Shown: positions 47,863 to 56,214 of the stretch, piece after piece
Position numbering within the stretch: the first letter of the stretch is position 1
How the letters are laid out: each line of letters begins with the position of its first letter
Origin: Novosphingobium olei
GTDB lineage: Bacteria > Pseudomonadota > Alphaproteobacteria > Sphingomonadales > Sphingomonadaceae
Direction of reading: 5' to 3'
Assembly: GCF_012927405.1 (NCBI RefSeq)
Contig: NZ_JABBGM010000002.1
Location: 496,001 to 560,000, forward strand
DNA: 64,000 nucleotides
Translations under genes and position numbers: made by a program
The notes under the pieces: model-generated
What the model saw: only the letters and a program-made list of their open reading frames with translations
What the model was told of the DNA's origin: nothing
Databases searched by the model: none

Positions 47863-48969
47863 CTAACGTGCCTTGTCTGCAAGCACGCTGTCGGTACTGA
47901 CCACGCGGACTTCGCTGAGCACGCCCAGATAGCGCTCGTAGTAGGGCTTGTGCGACGACCCGACTATGGCCAGCACGCGCGTTCCGGGCGTGGGACCCAT
48001 CGCTTCGCGCATGTTCGCCACCATGCGCAGGTTGCGGGTTTCCCAATAGGCCAGATACCGTCGGCCATACCGCTGTGGTGAGGGATCGGCGGCGGTGGCG
48101 GCGAAATCGGATGCCACGGCGTAGCGGGCGGCATCGAGGCTGTTCTCGTCCCGATAGACGGCCAGCACTTCGCCCTTGTTCAACCGGGCCGGGATCTGTT
48201 CGATCAATGGCTTTCGCGCATGGGACCAGCGATTGTCCCACAGCCGGGGGATTGCAGCCTCCATTTCGGCATTGCTGGGCCCTGCAGCTCGATCGCCGGT
48301 ATGATCGTCAACGGGCCAGACGCGCTCTAGCCCAAGACGGGCGGCGAGGGCGGCCGCGACGTCGCGATTTTCGTTCGGACGCTTGCCGGTTGCGGCGATC
48401 GTGGCCAGCAAGCCCGCCGTCAGGCCATCGGCGGCGATGCGTTCCGGTTCGGGCAACCGCAGCCACTGCACCCTTGCCGATGCAGGATCCCCCGCTGCGA
48501 GAAAGAGCGCGGCAAGCCGACGCCGTTCGGCAGCGGGACGATCGGCCCTTTCGGTGGCCAGAAGCCGTTCGATTTCCGCCTCCGCGCCGGCCTGATCGAG
48601 GTTCAGTGCCGCGCGCGCCGCGCTCGCGTCCGGGCAGTAATCTTCTGCCACGCCGGGATAGGCCACCGCGAACTTGCGCAGATAGTCGCACTGTGCGCCG
48701 CTGACGGCCTCGACCATGATCATGCGCGGACGCCAGGTTTGCAGACGGGCCAGAAGCGGCTCCAGCCGGGCGCGATCAAAATCCGGCGCAAGCATGCTGA
48801 GGTGCGGCGTGCCCAGCACCAGCACGTCCGTTCTGGGTTCGCGCAAGGCGGCGTCAGCGATCCAGACTGCCCGCGCCGCCGGTGAAGGCGGATTGACCTC
48901 TCGAGAAGGGGCAGGCGGAACTGCCATCGCGGCTGCTGCTGCTGTCAAAAGAAGTCCATAAAGCGCCAT
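47863..48969 (-). CDS. DUF5694-type exported protein
   Basis: A 368-residue protein with signal peptide MALYGLLLTAAAAAMAVPPAP. The conserved region starts VLVLGTPHLSMLAPDFD and ends RVLAIVGSSHKPYYERYLG; these two blocks (GTPH and GSSHK) are the hallmarks of DUF5694, which distantly resembles the TraB/PrgY fold with conserved His and Glu (MIMVEAVSGAQCDYL). AAGGGG nine bases before the ATG at 48969 favours it over an ATG three codons earlier. Function unknown; possibly a secreted hydrolase. Confidence 0.75.
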   Translation of the reverse strand: MALYGLLLTAAAAAMAVPPAPSREVNPPSPAARAVWIADAALREPRTDVLVLGTPHLSMLAPDFDRARLEPLLARLQTWRPRMIMVEAVSGAQCDYLRKFAVAYPGVAEDYCPDASAARAALNLDQAGAEAEIERLLATERADRPAAERRRLAALFLAAGDPASARVQWLRLPEPERIAADGLTAGLLATIAATGKRPNENRDVAAALAARLGLERVWPVDDHTGDRAAGPSNAEMEAAIPRLWDNRWSHARKPLIEQIPARLNKGEVLAVYRDENSLDAARYAVASDFAATAADPSPQRYGRRYLAYWETRNLRMVANMREAMGPTPGTRVLAIVGSSHKPYYERYLGVLSEVRVVSTDSVLADKAR

Positions 48970-49075
48970 GACGATCATCCCCTTGCCAGATGCGACTGTC
49001 TCTGCGGCCCTGACGCCAAACGCAAGCGCCGTGCCTGCTAGAGATCTGACGGATCGGGAGAGCTTGACGGCCAGG

Positions 49076-49552
49076 TTATTTCCTGGTGGCGCCCTTCTGC
49101 TCGGCGGGTGTAGCCGCGCGGTGGCCGTAGCTTAGCACGTTCGTGATCTGCCAAGTTTCGTCCCGCCAGGCCCAGACCATTACGAACTTGGCGATGCCGT
49201 CGCATTTCCCGGTAGCGAGATCGCAGAAGCGATGTTCTCCCTCCTCGATCGCGCCGTAGTCCTTGATCGGATAGACGCGGAAGGATGATGCGATCAGTTC
49301 ACGCCTGACTTTTCCGCAAATGTACTTGCGCACACCGTCAACCATCGCGTCGCGATCGAAGGTGGCGCCTCCGTTGTCGTGATAGAAGGCAAGCTTGGGA
49401 TCGAAATAGCCCGAGAATGTCGGCAGGTCGCACCGGTTGTACGCATCGAAGACCTGGGCATCCAGCGCGCGGATCCGGGCTGTCAGCGGATCGGCGGCGG
49501 GCGGCGCCGACGCTGCGAGGAGCGTTGCGGCAAGGGCAAGGGCGGGGGTCAT
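49076..49552 (-). CDS. Exported NTF2-like (DUF4440-type) protein
   Basis: A 158-residue protein with signal TPALALAATLLAASAPPAA and an NTF2-fold body: IRALDAQVFDAYNRCDLPTFSGYF, KLAFYHDNGGATFDRDAMVDG, then VYPIKDYGAIEEGEHRF and WAWRDETWQITNVLSYGH. The YHDxGG pattern is typical of DUF4440 proteins. AAAGGAC seven bases before the ATG supports the start. It follows the serine-hydrolase gene by 13 bases, so the two are probably an operon; small cone-fold proteins of this type often bind or turn over small molecules, but no substrate is known. Confidence 0.8.
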   Translation of the reverse strand: MTPALALAATLLAASAPPAADPLTARIRALDAQVFDAYNRCDLPTFSGYFDPKLAFYHDNGGATFDRDAMVDGVRKYICGKVRRELIASSFRVYPIKDYGAIEEGEHRFCDLATGKCDGIAKFVMVWAWRDETWQITNVLSYGHRAATPAEQKGATRK

Positions 49553-49565
49553 CGAGGTTGTCCTT

Positions 49566-50651
49566 TCAGTTCATCTGGCCGCGAAGAAAGGCGATCAGCC
49601 TGGGATCGCTGGCAGTCGCTTGCAGGACCGGCAGAATGATGCGCCATCCGTTGTCGCTGTTCGTCAGAATGACGATTCCGTTTCCGCTTGCGCGATCAAT
49701 CGCGGCGAAAGTGAAGGCGCCATCGTCCTTGCCGGTGTGGAGCATCGTAATTGCTCCGGGAAAGCCGAGCAATTGCCAGCCAAGCCCGAACCCGGTCCAA
49801 GGCGGACAACTGGCGGCCTTGGTCCCGCCGCATATTTCCGCGGTGAGGTCGGCCTGCGACTTGCTGCGTTGCGCGGCGATCGAGGCATCAAGGCCGTGGT
49901 CGTTGCGCGCCTCGATCAGGAAGCGGGCGTAATCGGCCGCCGTCGCATGGGCGAGATCGGCCGCGTTGAAACGTCCCACGACCGGAACGGCCAAGGCGTT
50001 GCCAGCCGCGTCATAGGGCACGGCGAGCGGCAACGTCGAACCCTGTGTCGAGACATAGCCGGATGCGCGCATGCGGGCAGGGGTAAAGAGCCAGCGCCCA
50101 GCCAGCGCGACGAACGACTGGCCCGCGCGCCGTTCGGCATAGCGGGCCGCGTATTGATAGCCTTCACCCGAATAGCCCGTCGTGGTGCCGGGCTCGTGCT
50201 CGAATGCCAGCCCCTTCGTATCGCGCCAGTTGGGCAACCCGGTACGATGGCTGAGTGCCATGCGCGAGGTGAGCTTGGCCCGGCGGGGATCGTTCGCCAA
50301 GTCGGGGTCGCTCCAGTAGCGGTCCATCGGCTCGTCGAGCGAGAGCTTGCCCGCCGAAACCAGCCGCAGGATGATTTCAGCCGTGAGCGGCTTGGTCAGC
50401 GAGGCGAGGTTGTAGGGCGTGGCAGCGGTGGCGGGGCGATCGGGACCCGCCATGCCCCACGCACCCGTCGCGACAATACGGCCGTGACGGATCAGTGCGA
50501 CCGACGCACTTTCGACGTGCTGCTCGCGCAAGTCCGCCGTCATGTCCGGAAGTCTTGCCAAGGGGCGGGCCTCGGCCACGGGGAGGGACGCCAGCATCGC
50601 GAGCGCGGCGGCAGTCGCAGCGCGTCTGAAGAGATCGACAGGAGTGGTCAT
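49566..50651 (-). CDS. Serine hydrolase of the class C beta-lactamase/penicillin-binding fold
   Basis: A 361-residue exported protein. Signal region is about residues 8-28 (AATAAALAMLASLPVAEA). The active-site SxxK is in YNLASLTKPLTAEI, the Tyr motif is in the EGYQYAARYAE region (YxxA-like), and a later HTGKDDGAFTFAAIDR replaces KTG with HTG, as in many esterase-type members (EstB, D-aminopeptidase). It may therefore act as an esterase, peptidase or amidase rather than an antibiotic-inactivating beta-lactamase. Upstream on the right is the icd terminator. Confidence 0.85.
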   Translation of the reverse strand: MTTPVDLFRRAATAAALAMLASLPVAEARPLARLPDMTADLREQHVESASVALIRHGRIVATGAWGMAGPDRPATAATPYNLASLTKPLTAEIILRLVSAGKLSLDEPMDRYWSDPDLANDPRRAKLTSRMALSHRTGLPNWRDTKGLAFEHEPGTTTGYSGEGYQYAARYAERRAGQSFVALAGRWLFTPARMRASGYVSTQGSTLPLAVPYDAAGNALAVPVVGRFNAADLAHATAADYARFLIEARNDHGLDASIAAQRSKSQADLTAEICGGTKAASCPPWTGFGLGWQLLGFPGAITMLHTGKDDGAFTFAAIDRASGNGIVILTNSDNGWRIILPVLQATASDPRLIAFLRGQMN

Positions 50652-50731
50652 CCTGGACAGCTACCGTGATAACTTAGCGCCAGAAAGCCTGGGCTCGGTG
50701 TGGGCGGCAAATGTCCGGGGACGAAAGTGCC

Positions 50732-50765
50732 AAAAAAAGGCCCCGGATCGCTCCGGGGCCTTTTT
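50732..50765. terminator. Bidirectional terminator between icd and the serine-hydrolase gene
   Basis: AAAAAGGCCCCGGA and TCCGGGGCCTTTTT form a perfect 14-bp stem around TCGC, with A and T tracts on both sides. It terminates icd reading leftward and can act rightward too. Confidence 0.9.
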
Positions 50766-50788
50766 CGTTCAGCCTTGGCGGCGGGGCT

Positions 50789-52012
50789 TCAGGCCCAGCT
50801 GGCCATTTCGGCTTCGAGGTTCTGGACGATCGCCTCGAAGAACTGCTCGGTGGTCATCCACGGCTGGTCGGGGCCGATCAGGATGGCGAGGTCCTTGGTC
50901 ATCTTGCCGCTTTCGACGGTCTGGATGCAGACGCGCTCGAGCGTTTCGGCGAACTTGACCACTTCGGGGGTCTCGTCGAACTTGCCGCGGTAGATCAGGC
51001 CGCGCGTCCAGGCGAAGATCGACGCGATCGGGTTGGTCGACGTCTGCTTGCCCTGCTGGTGCTGGCGGTAGTGGCGGGTGACGGTGCCGTGGGCGGCTTC
51101 GGCTTCCACGGTCTTGCCATCCGGCGTCATCAGCACCGAGGTCATCAGGCCGAGCGAGCCGAAGCCCTGCGCCACGGTGTCCGACTGCACGTCACCGTCG
51201 TAGTTCTTGCACGCCCAGACGAACTTGCCCGACCACTTGAGCGCCGAGGCGACCATGTCGTCGATCAGGCGGTGTTCGTAGACGATGCCGGCGGCGGCGA
51301 ACTTTTCCTTGAAGCCTTCGGTTTCGAACACTTCGGCGAACAGATCCTTGAAGCGGCCGTCATAGGCCTTGAGGATGGTGTTCTTGGTCGAGAGGTACAC
51401 CGGCCAGCCGAGGTTGAGGCCGTAGTTGAACGAGGCGCGGGCGAAGTCGCGGATCGAATCGTCGAGGTTGTACATCGCCATGGCGACGCCGGCGCTCGGG
51501 AAATCGAACACGTCGAGATCGATCTTCTCGCCATTTTCGCCGTCCCAGACGAGGCGCAGCTTGCCCGGGCCCGGGATCAGGGTGTCGGTGGCCTTGTACT
51601 GATCACCAAAGGCGTGGCGGCCGACGACGATCGGGTCGGTCCAGCCCGGCACCAGGCGCGGCACGTTCTGGATCACGATCGGCTCGCGGAAAACGACGCC
51701 GCCCAGGATGTTGCGGATCGTGCCGTTGGGCGACTTCCACATCTTCTTGAGGCTGAATTCCTCGACGCGGGCTTCGTCGGGCGTGATCGTGGCGCACTTC
51801 ACGCCGACGCCGTACTGCTTGATCGCGTTGGCGGAATCGATGGTGATCTGGTCGCCCGTCTCGTCACGCTTTTCGACCGAGAGGTCGTAGTACTTCAGAT
51901 CGATGTCGAGATACGGCAGGATCAGGCGTTCGCGAATCCACTGCCAGATGATCCGGGTCATTTCGTCGCCGTCGAGTTCGACGACCGGGTTCTTCACCTT
52001 GATCTTCGCCAT
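50789..52012 (-). CDS. icd: NADP-dependent isocitrate dehydrogenase
   Basis: Oxidatively decarboxylates isocitrate to 2-oxoglutarate in the citric acid cycle, 407 residues. It is of the dimeric, eukaryote-like class typical of alphaproteobacteria: [20 protein letters not shown] at the start, [13 protein letters not shown] (isocitrate phosphate-site Ser), [15 protein letters not shown] [18 protein letters not shown], and [17 protein letters not shown] for NADP binding near residue 308. Terminator immediately downstream. Monocistronic. Confidence 0.97.
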   Translation of the reverse strand: MAKIKVKNPVVELDGDEMTRIIWQWIRERLILPYLDIDLKYYDLSVEKRDETGDQITIDSANAIKQYGVGVKCATITPDEARVEEFSLKKMWKSPNGTIRNILGGVVFREPIVIQNVPRLVPGWTDPIVVGRHAFGDQYKATDTLIPGPGKLRLVWDGENGEKIDLDVFDFPSAGVAMAMYNLDDSIRDFARASFNYGLNLGWPVYLSTKNTILKAYDGRFKDLFAEVFETEGFKEKFAAAGIVYEHRLIDDMVASALKWSGKFVWACKNYDGDVQSDTVAQGFGSLGLMTSVLMTPDGKTVEAEAAHGTVTRHYRQHQQGKQTSTNPIASIFAWTRGLIYRGKFDETPEVVKFAETLERVCIQTVESGKMTKDLAILIGPDQPWMTTEQFFEAIVQNLEAEMASWA

Positions 52013-52215
52013 GTCCGTCCTGTCTGTTTCCGGGGAGGTTTGCGCACTCCCTTAGCAGAGGTTGCGGGGCGTGCAAGACGGGCGGAACCGCGCGCTTTGC
52101 AAGGACGTGCGGCGCTGCGCGCGGCGGAAGGGCTGGACAGGGCAGGCGATCCGGGCCAAGGATTTAAGTAAGCGGTTAAATGCCGCGAGCCACGAACCAG
52201 AGGGAACCCTGAAGG

Positions 52216-52977
52216 ATGAGCGAAGAAGTCCTGACCGAAGTCGACGGCAATGTCCTTGTCGTCACCATCAACCGCCCCGAAGCCAAGAACGCCATGACCA
52301 AGGCCGCGGCCGAGGGCATCGCCGCCGCGATGGACCGGCTCGACGCCGAGACCGACCTGCGCTGCGCGATCCTGACCGGCGCGGGCGGCACGTTCTGTTC
52401 GGGCATGGATCTCAAGGGCTTCCTGCGCGGCGAATCGCCCTCGATCAAGGGACGCGGGTTCGGCGGCCTTTCGGAATGGACGCCCAAGAAGCCGATCATC
52501 GCCGCGATCGACGGCTATGCGCTGGCCGGCGGCATGGAACTGGCGCTCGCCTGCGACCTGATCGTGGCCAACGACAAGGCCAAGTTCGGCATTCCCGAAG
52601 CCAAGCGCGGTCTTGCCGCCGCCGCCGGTGGCCTGATCAAGCTGCCGCGCCAGATCCCGCCGCGCATCGCGATGGAACTGGCGCTGACCGGCGACTTCAT
52701 CGACGCCAAGCGCGCCTATGACCTGGGCTTCATCAACCAGCTGACCGAAGGCCCCGCGATCGAGGCGGCCAAGGCTCTGGCGGCCCGCGTTGCCGAGAAC
52801 GGCCCGCTGGCGCTGATCGCTTCGAAGGGCATCATCCGCGATTCGCACGAATGGACCGAAGCGGAGATGTGGAAGAAGCAGCAGGAATACATCGCGCCGG
52901 TGTTCTCTTCGAGCGATGCGCGCGAAGGCGCGGCCGCTTTCGCCGAGAAGCGCAAGCCGAACTGGCAGGGCAAGTAA
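52216..52977 (+). CDS. Crotonase (enoyl-CoA hydratase/isomerase family)
   Basis: A 253-residue crotonase. The oxyanion-hole segments are LTGAGGTFCSGMDLKGF near residue 55 and AIDGYALAGGMELALACDL near residue 98. One catalytic acid position holds Glu (GGMELAL), and the second, near residue 126, reads FGIPEAKRGLAAAAGG, with Glu in the usual place. It could be a beta-oxidation or aromatic-acid pathway hydratase; substrate not deducible. The gene stands alone between icd and the GGDEF gene, with GAAGG directly before the ATG. Confidence 0.85.
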   Translation: MSEEVLTEVDGNVLVVTINRPEAKNAMTKAAAEGIAAAMDRLDAETDLRCAILTGAGGTFCSGMDLKGFLRGESPSIKGRGFGGLSEWTPKKPIIAAIDGYALAGGMELALACDLIVANDKAKFGIPEAKRGLAAAAGGLIKLPRQIPPRIAMELALTGDFIDAKRAYDLGFINQLTEGPAIEAAKALAARVAENGPLALIASKGIIRDSHEWTEAEMWKKQQEYIAPVFSSSDAREGAAAFAEKRKPNWQGK

Positions 52978-53053
52978 GCCTGCCAGAGCTTTGAGGTACG
53001 AGGCCGGGGCGCACGCGGGTGCGTTCCGGCCTTCGTGCGTCAGGAGCAGGCGA

Positions 53054-54067
53054 TCAGGCGGCGCTGCGCTGCCGGGCAAGGCAGCAGCGGTTGCGGCCCG
53101 AACGCTTGGCTTCGTAGAGCGCGGCGTCCGCAGCGGCGAGCCAGCCGGGCGCATCGCGGAAGGCGAGCGGCGTGGCGGAAACCCCGAAGCTTGCCGTGAC
53201 GGGCAGGGGCGTTGCGATCCCGTCCACCACGATCGGTTCGCGTTCGAGCGCGGCGCGAATGCGTTCGGCGATGGCAAGGCCGGTGTCTTGTGAAAGGCCG
53301 GGAAGCAGGACGGCGAACTCTTCGCCGCCCAGGCGACCGAAGCAATCGGTTTCGCGCAATTCGCGCGTGATCCGCGCGGCCAGCGTTTCGAGCACGCGGT
53401 CGCCCGCCGGGTGGCCGTGGCCATCGTTGATGCGCTTGAAATGATCGACATCGAGCGCGATCAGGCAGGCATTGGGACTGTGGCCGGGGGTGCTTTGGGC
53501 GCGTGCGTTGTCGAGCTCTCGCTCCACGCAATCGAGGAAGCCGCGCCGCGACAGAGCGCCGGTCAGCAGATCGCGTGCGACGATCTGGCGCAGTTCGAGT
53601 TCGTTGACGACGATGCGCGCGAAATCGCCCAGCATGGCGATGTCGCGCGCGCTGAAATCGCGCGGGCGCTGGTCGATCACGCACAGCGTGCCGACGTTGT
53701 AGCCATCGGGCATCTGCAGCGGCACGCCAGCATAGCTGCGGATGTGCGGCTCGTCGGTGACCAGCGGGCTGGCGGCAAAGCGGTGGTCTTCGGTGGCGTT
53801 GGCGACGACCAGCGGCCCGTCGTTGGCGATGGCGACGGTGCAGAACGAGCCCTGGCGCGGCCCTTCGCGATTGGGCAGGCCCAGGCTTGCCTTGAACCAC
53901 TGGCGATCGCGGTCGACCAGCGAGATCGATACCATCGGCACGTCGAGCACGTTGCGCACGAGGCTGACCACCCGGTCGAACGGCTGTTCGGGCGCGGTGT
54001 CGAGCACGGACAGGCGGTGGAGCGCGGCGAGGCGTCCGGGTTCGTCGAAAAGCTGTACGGCGGGCAT
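53054..54067 (-). CDS. GAF-GGDEF diguanylate cyclase
   Basis: A 337-residue cytoplasmic c-di-GMP synthase. The N-terminal GAF domain (about residues 25-155, with VSISLVDRDRQWFKASLG and QGSFCTVAIANDGPLVV) is the small-molecule sensor. The GGDEF domain (about 175-335) has ACLIALDVDHFKRINDGHGH and the intact active-site motif RLGGEEFAVLL near residue 245, with an RETD I-site five residues before GGEEF, so product inhibition is expected. The ATG at 54067 keeps the GAF start; longer frames are not protein-like. Confidence 0.9.
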   Translation of the reverse strand: MPAVQLFDEPGRLAALHRLSVLDTAPEQPFDRVVSLVRNVLDVPMVSISLVDRDRQWFKASLGLPNREGPRQGSFCTVAIANDGPLVVANATEDHRFAASPLVTDEPHIRSYAGVPLQMPDGYNVGTLCVIDQRPRDFSARDIAMLGDFARIVVNELELRQIVARDLLTGALSRRGFLDCVERELDNARAQSTPGHSPNACLIALDVDHFKRINDGHGHPAGDRVLETLAARITRELRETDCFGRLGGEEFAVLLPGLSQDTGLAIAERIRAALEREPIVVDGIATPLPVTASFGVSATPLAFRDAPGWLAAADAALYEAKRSGRNRCCLARQRSAA

Positions 54068-54312
54068 GGTAAAGATCCGGATCTGCGGCCTAGTAGAATT
54101 ACCTAGAGATGCACCAAACTTCGTTAATTTTGAACAAATTATCCGCACGGCACGTGACGAAATCGGACGAAGCGAAGCGGCGTCAAGAGCGGCCGGAAAG
54201 GGACCTGCCGCGATAAGCAGGCGCTTATCCCCGCCGCAATAAGCGCAGTGCCAATGGATGGCGGCGGACGTGGCACGCATTGCGCAACCTTGCCCAAAGC
54301 AAGGAGACGGCG

Positions 54313-54948
54313 ATGCACGATGACGATGAAACGATGCCCCCGGCGCGCCGGCGCTGGGACCCGGTGGTGAAATTGACCCACTGGGCGGTGGTGGGCGCGG
54401 TGCTCGCCAATGCCCTGCTGACCGAGGAAGGTTCGGCAACCCACGTGTGGATCGGCTATGCCCTTGCCGCGGTGCTGGCGTTGCGGCTGCTGTGGGGTTT
54501 CGTGGGCCCGGCCGAGGCGCGGTTCAGTGCCTTTTTGCCCAACCCGGCCCGAGCGCTGGCCCATGTCCGCGAGATCCGGGCGGGCGGGCACACGCGGCAC
54601 GCTTCGCACAATCCGCTGGGCGCGCTGATGGTCTATGCGATCTGGAGCTGCCTGGGCGTGGTGATCGCATCGGGCATCGCCATGGCGGGCTTGCCGGGCG
54701 CGGTACGGGCCGAACGGCACGAGCCGGCCGTTGCGACCGCGCAAGTTGGCGGCGAGCGCGAGGAGGAGGGCGAGAAGGATGGCAGAAAGGACCGCGAAGG
54801 CGAAGAGGAAGGCGGCCTTGGCGAAGTGCACGAGGCGGCGGTGAACCTGCTCTACCTGCTGATCGTGCTGCATATCGCGGGCGTGGTCTTCGAAACGCGG
54901 CGCAGCGGGCGCGATGTGGTGCTGGCGATGCTGCCCGGTCGCGGCTAA
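54313..54948 (+). CDS. Cytochrome b561-type membrane protein with an acidic insertion
   Basis: A 211-residue four-helix di-heme protein. Candidate heme-ligand His are H23 (VKLTHWAVVG), H44 (SATHVWIGYAL), H99 (HASHNPLGALMVY) and H187 (LIVLHIAGVVF). Between helices 3 and 4 is a highly charged insert (about residues 133-170) rich in Glu, Lys and Arg (GEREEEGEKDGRKDREGEE), unusual for the family. AAGGAG six bases before the ATG at 54313 fixes the start. It is followed within four to ten bases by the membrane LuxR-type gene and then a metal transporter, suggesting a redox/metal operon. Confidence 0.85.
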   Translation: MHDDDETMPPARRRWDPVVKLTHWAVVGAVLANALLTEEGSATHVWIGYALAAVLALRLLWGFVGPAEARFSAFLPNPARALAHVREIRAGGHTRHASHNPLGALMVYAIWSCLGVVIASGIAMAGLPGAVRAERHEPAVATAQVGGEREEEGEKDGRKDREGEEEGGLGEVHEAAVNLLYLLIVLHIAGVVFETRRSGRDVVLAMLPGRG

Positions 54949-54957
54949 GCCGTGGCC

Positions 54958-55473
54958 ATGAAGCACCACCACGCCACGCTGCAACGCCGCGCCGCGCTGT
55001 TGGCCGTTGTGGTGGTGCTGCAGGCCATCGCGGCGCTGTTCTTCGTGCTCGATCTTTTCGGCGACGTGATCGCTGACGGGATGGGCCAGCATCTGGCGAT
55101 CGAGGGCGCGGCGGTGGTCGCGCTGGTGGTCGCCGTCTTCGGCGGCGCGCTGCAGATCCGCGCGCTGGTGCTGGCAACCCGCGCCGACGAGGCGGCGGTG
55201 GCGATGGCGCGGGGCGCGGCGGCCGAACTGGTGCGGCTGCGGTTCGCGCAGTGGAAGCTGACCCGCGCCGAGGCCGACGTCGCGCTGTTCGCGCTGAAGG
55301 GTTGCGACATTGCCGAGATCGCGCGGCTGCGCGGCGCTGCGGCGGGCACGGTGCGCGCGCAGCTGGCCCGCGTCTATGCCAAGGCGGGCGTGGGCTCGCA
55401 CGCGGCGCTGCTGGGAAGCTTTCTGGAAGACCTGATCGTTGCCGAAACGCCTGCACCCGCCGGCCTGGAGTGA
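54958..55473 (+). CDS. Membrane-anchored LuxR-type HTH regulator
   Basis: A 171-residue protein with two N-terminal membrane helices (about residues 12-31, AALLAVVVVLQAIAALFFVL, and 48-66, AAVVALVVAVFGGALQI) and a C-terminal LuxR-type HTH at about 98-160: WKLTRAEADVALFALKGCD, IAEIARLRGAAAGTVRAQLA, RVYAKAGVGSHAALLGSF. The MKHHHA start region could bind metal. GTG at 54952 is an alternative start. With the 10190 gene it is the second membrane-tethered LuxR regulator here, but with opposite topology. It may sense envelope redox or metal state and control its neighbours (inference). Confidence 0.75.
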   Translation: MKHHHATLQRRAALLAVVVVLQAIAALFFVLDLFGDVIADGMGQHLAIEGAAVVALVVAVFGGALQIRALVLATRADEAAVAMARGAAAELVRLRFAQWKLTRAEADVALFALKGCDIAEIARLRGAAAGTVRAQLARVYAKAGVGSHAALLGSFLEDLIVAETPAPAGLE

Positions 55474-55479
55474 ACCCGC

Positions 55480-56172
55480 ATGAGAGCACACCGCGAACAT
55501 CATCTCGTATCGCGCATCGGCTGGCTTCGCGCCGCGGTGCTGGGCGCCAACGACGGGATCGTATCGACCGCCAGCCTGGTGCTGGGCGTCGCGGCATCGG
55601 GCGCGGACCGGCCGGCGCTGCTGGTGGCAGGCGCGGCGGGGCTGGTGGCGGGCGCGATGTCGATGGCGGCGGGCGAATACGTCTCGGTGAGCTCGCAATC
55701 GGACACCGAGCAATCGGACCTGGCGCGCGAGGCGTCGGAACTTGCCAGCAACCGCGAGGCCGAGGTTGCCGAACTCGCCGGGATCTACGTGGCGCGCGGG
55801 GTGGATGCGGCCACGGCGCAGACCGTGGCGCGCCAGATGATGGACCGCGACGCGCTGGGCGCGCATGCCCGCGACGAACTGCACATCACCGAGGTGACGG
55901 CGGCGCGGCCGGTGGTGGCGGCGCTGACTTCTGCCGCGACGTTCACGTCGGGCGCGGCGCTGCCGCTGCTGCTTGCCGCCGTGCTGCCGATGAACCGGGT
56001 GGTCGCTGGCGAGGCGGTCGGCTCGATCCTGTTCCTGGCGCTGCTCGGCGCGGTCGGCGCACGGGCCGGCGGGGCAAGGGCGCTCAAGCCCGTGGTCCGC
56101 GTGGTGTTCTGGGGCGCGCTGGCGATGGGGCTGACCGCGGGGATCGGCCGGCTGGTCGGCACCAGCCTGTAA
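55480..56172 (+). CDS. VIT1/CCC1-family metal transporter
   Basis: A 230-residue vacuolar-iron-transporter-type protein with about five membrane segments. AAVLGANDGIVSTASLVLGV near residue 19 and AAGEYVSVSSQSDTE near residue 62 are the conserved motifs, followed by the cytosolic metal-binding helix region (REASELASNREAEVAELAGIY, 21 residues in all, Glu-rich) and the C-terminal helices LFLALLGAVGARAGGA and FWGALAMGLTAGIGRL. Predicted to move Fe or Mn. GGAG nine bases before the ATG. It shares an operon with the b561 and membrane regulator genes. Confidence 0.85.
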   Translation: MRAHREHHLVSRIGWLRAAVLGANDGIVSTASLVLGVAASGADRPALLVAGAAGLVAGAMSMAAGEYVSVSSQSDTEQSDLAREASELASNREAEVAELAGIYVARGVDAATAQTVARQMMDRDALGAHARDELHITEVTAARPVVAALTSAATFTSGAALPLLLAAVLPMNRVVAGEAVGSILFLALLGAVGARAGGARALKPVVRVVFWGALAMGLTAGIGRLVGTSL

Positions 56173-56175
56173 CGG

Positions 56176-56204
56176 AAAAAGGGCGACGCCGCGCGGCGCC
56201 GCCC
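56176..56204. terminator. Bidirectional terminator between VIT1 and TonB receptor genes
   Basis: GGGCG-A-CGCC (56181-56190), GCGC loop, GGCG-C-CGCCC (56195-56204), with an A-tract at 56176-56180. Read leftward it is a hairpin plus TTTTT directly behind the receptor gene, i.e. a classical intrinsic terminator. Confidence 0.8.
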
Positions 56205-56214
56205 CGGTTTCCGG

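Noticed and set aside
49566..50651. Antibiotic-resistance beta-lactamase
   Set aside because: The HTG triad and general features fit the esterase/peptidase members of the fold; no resistance-type context is present.
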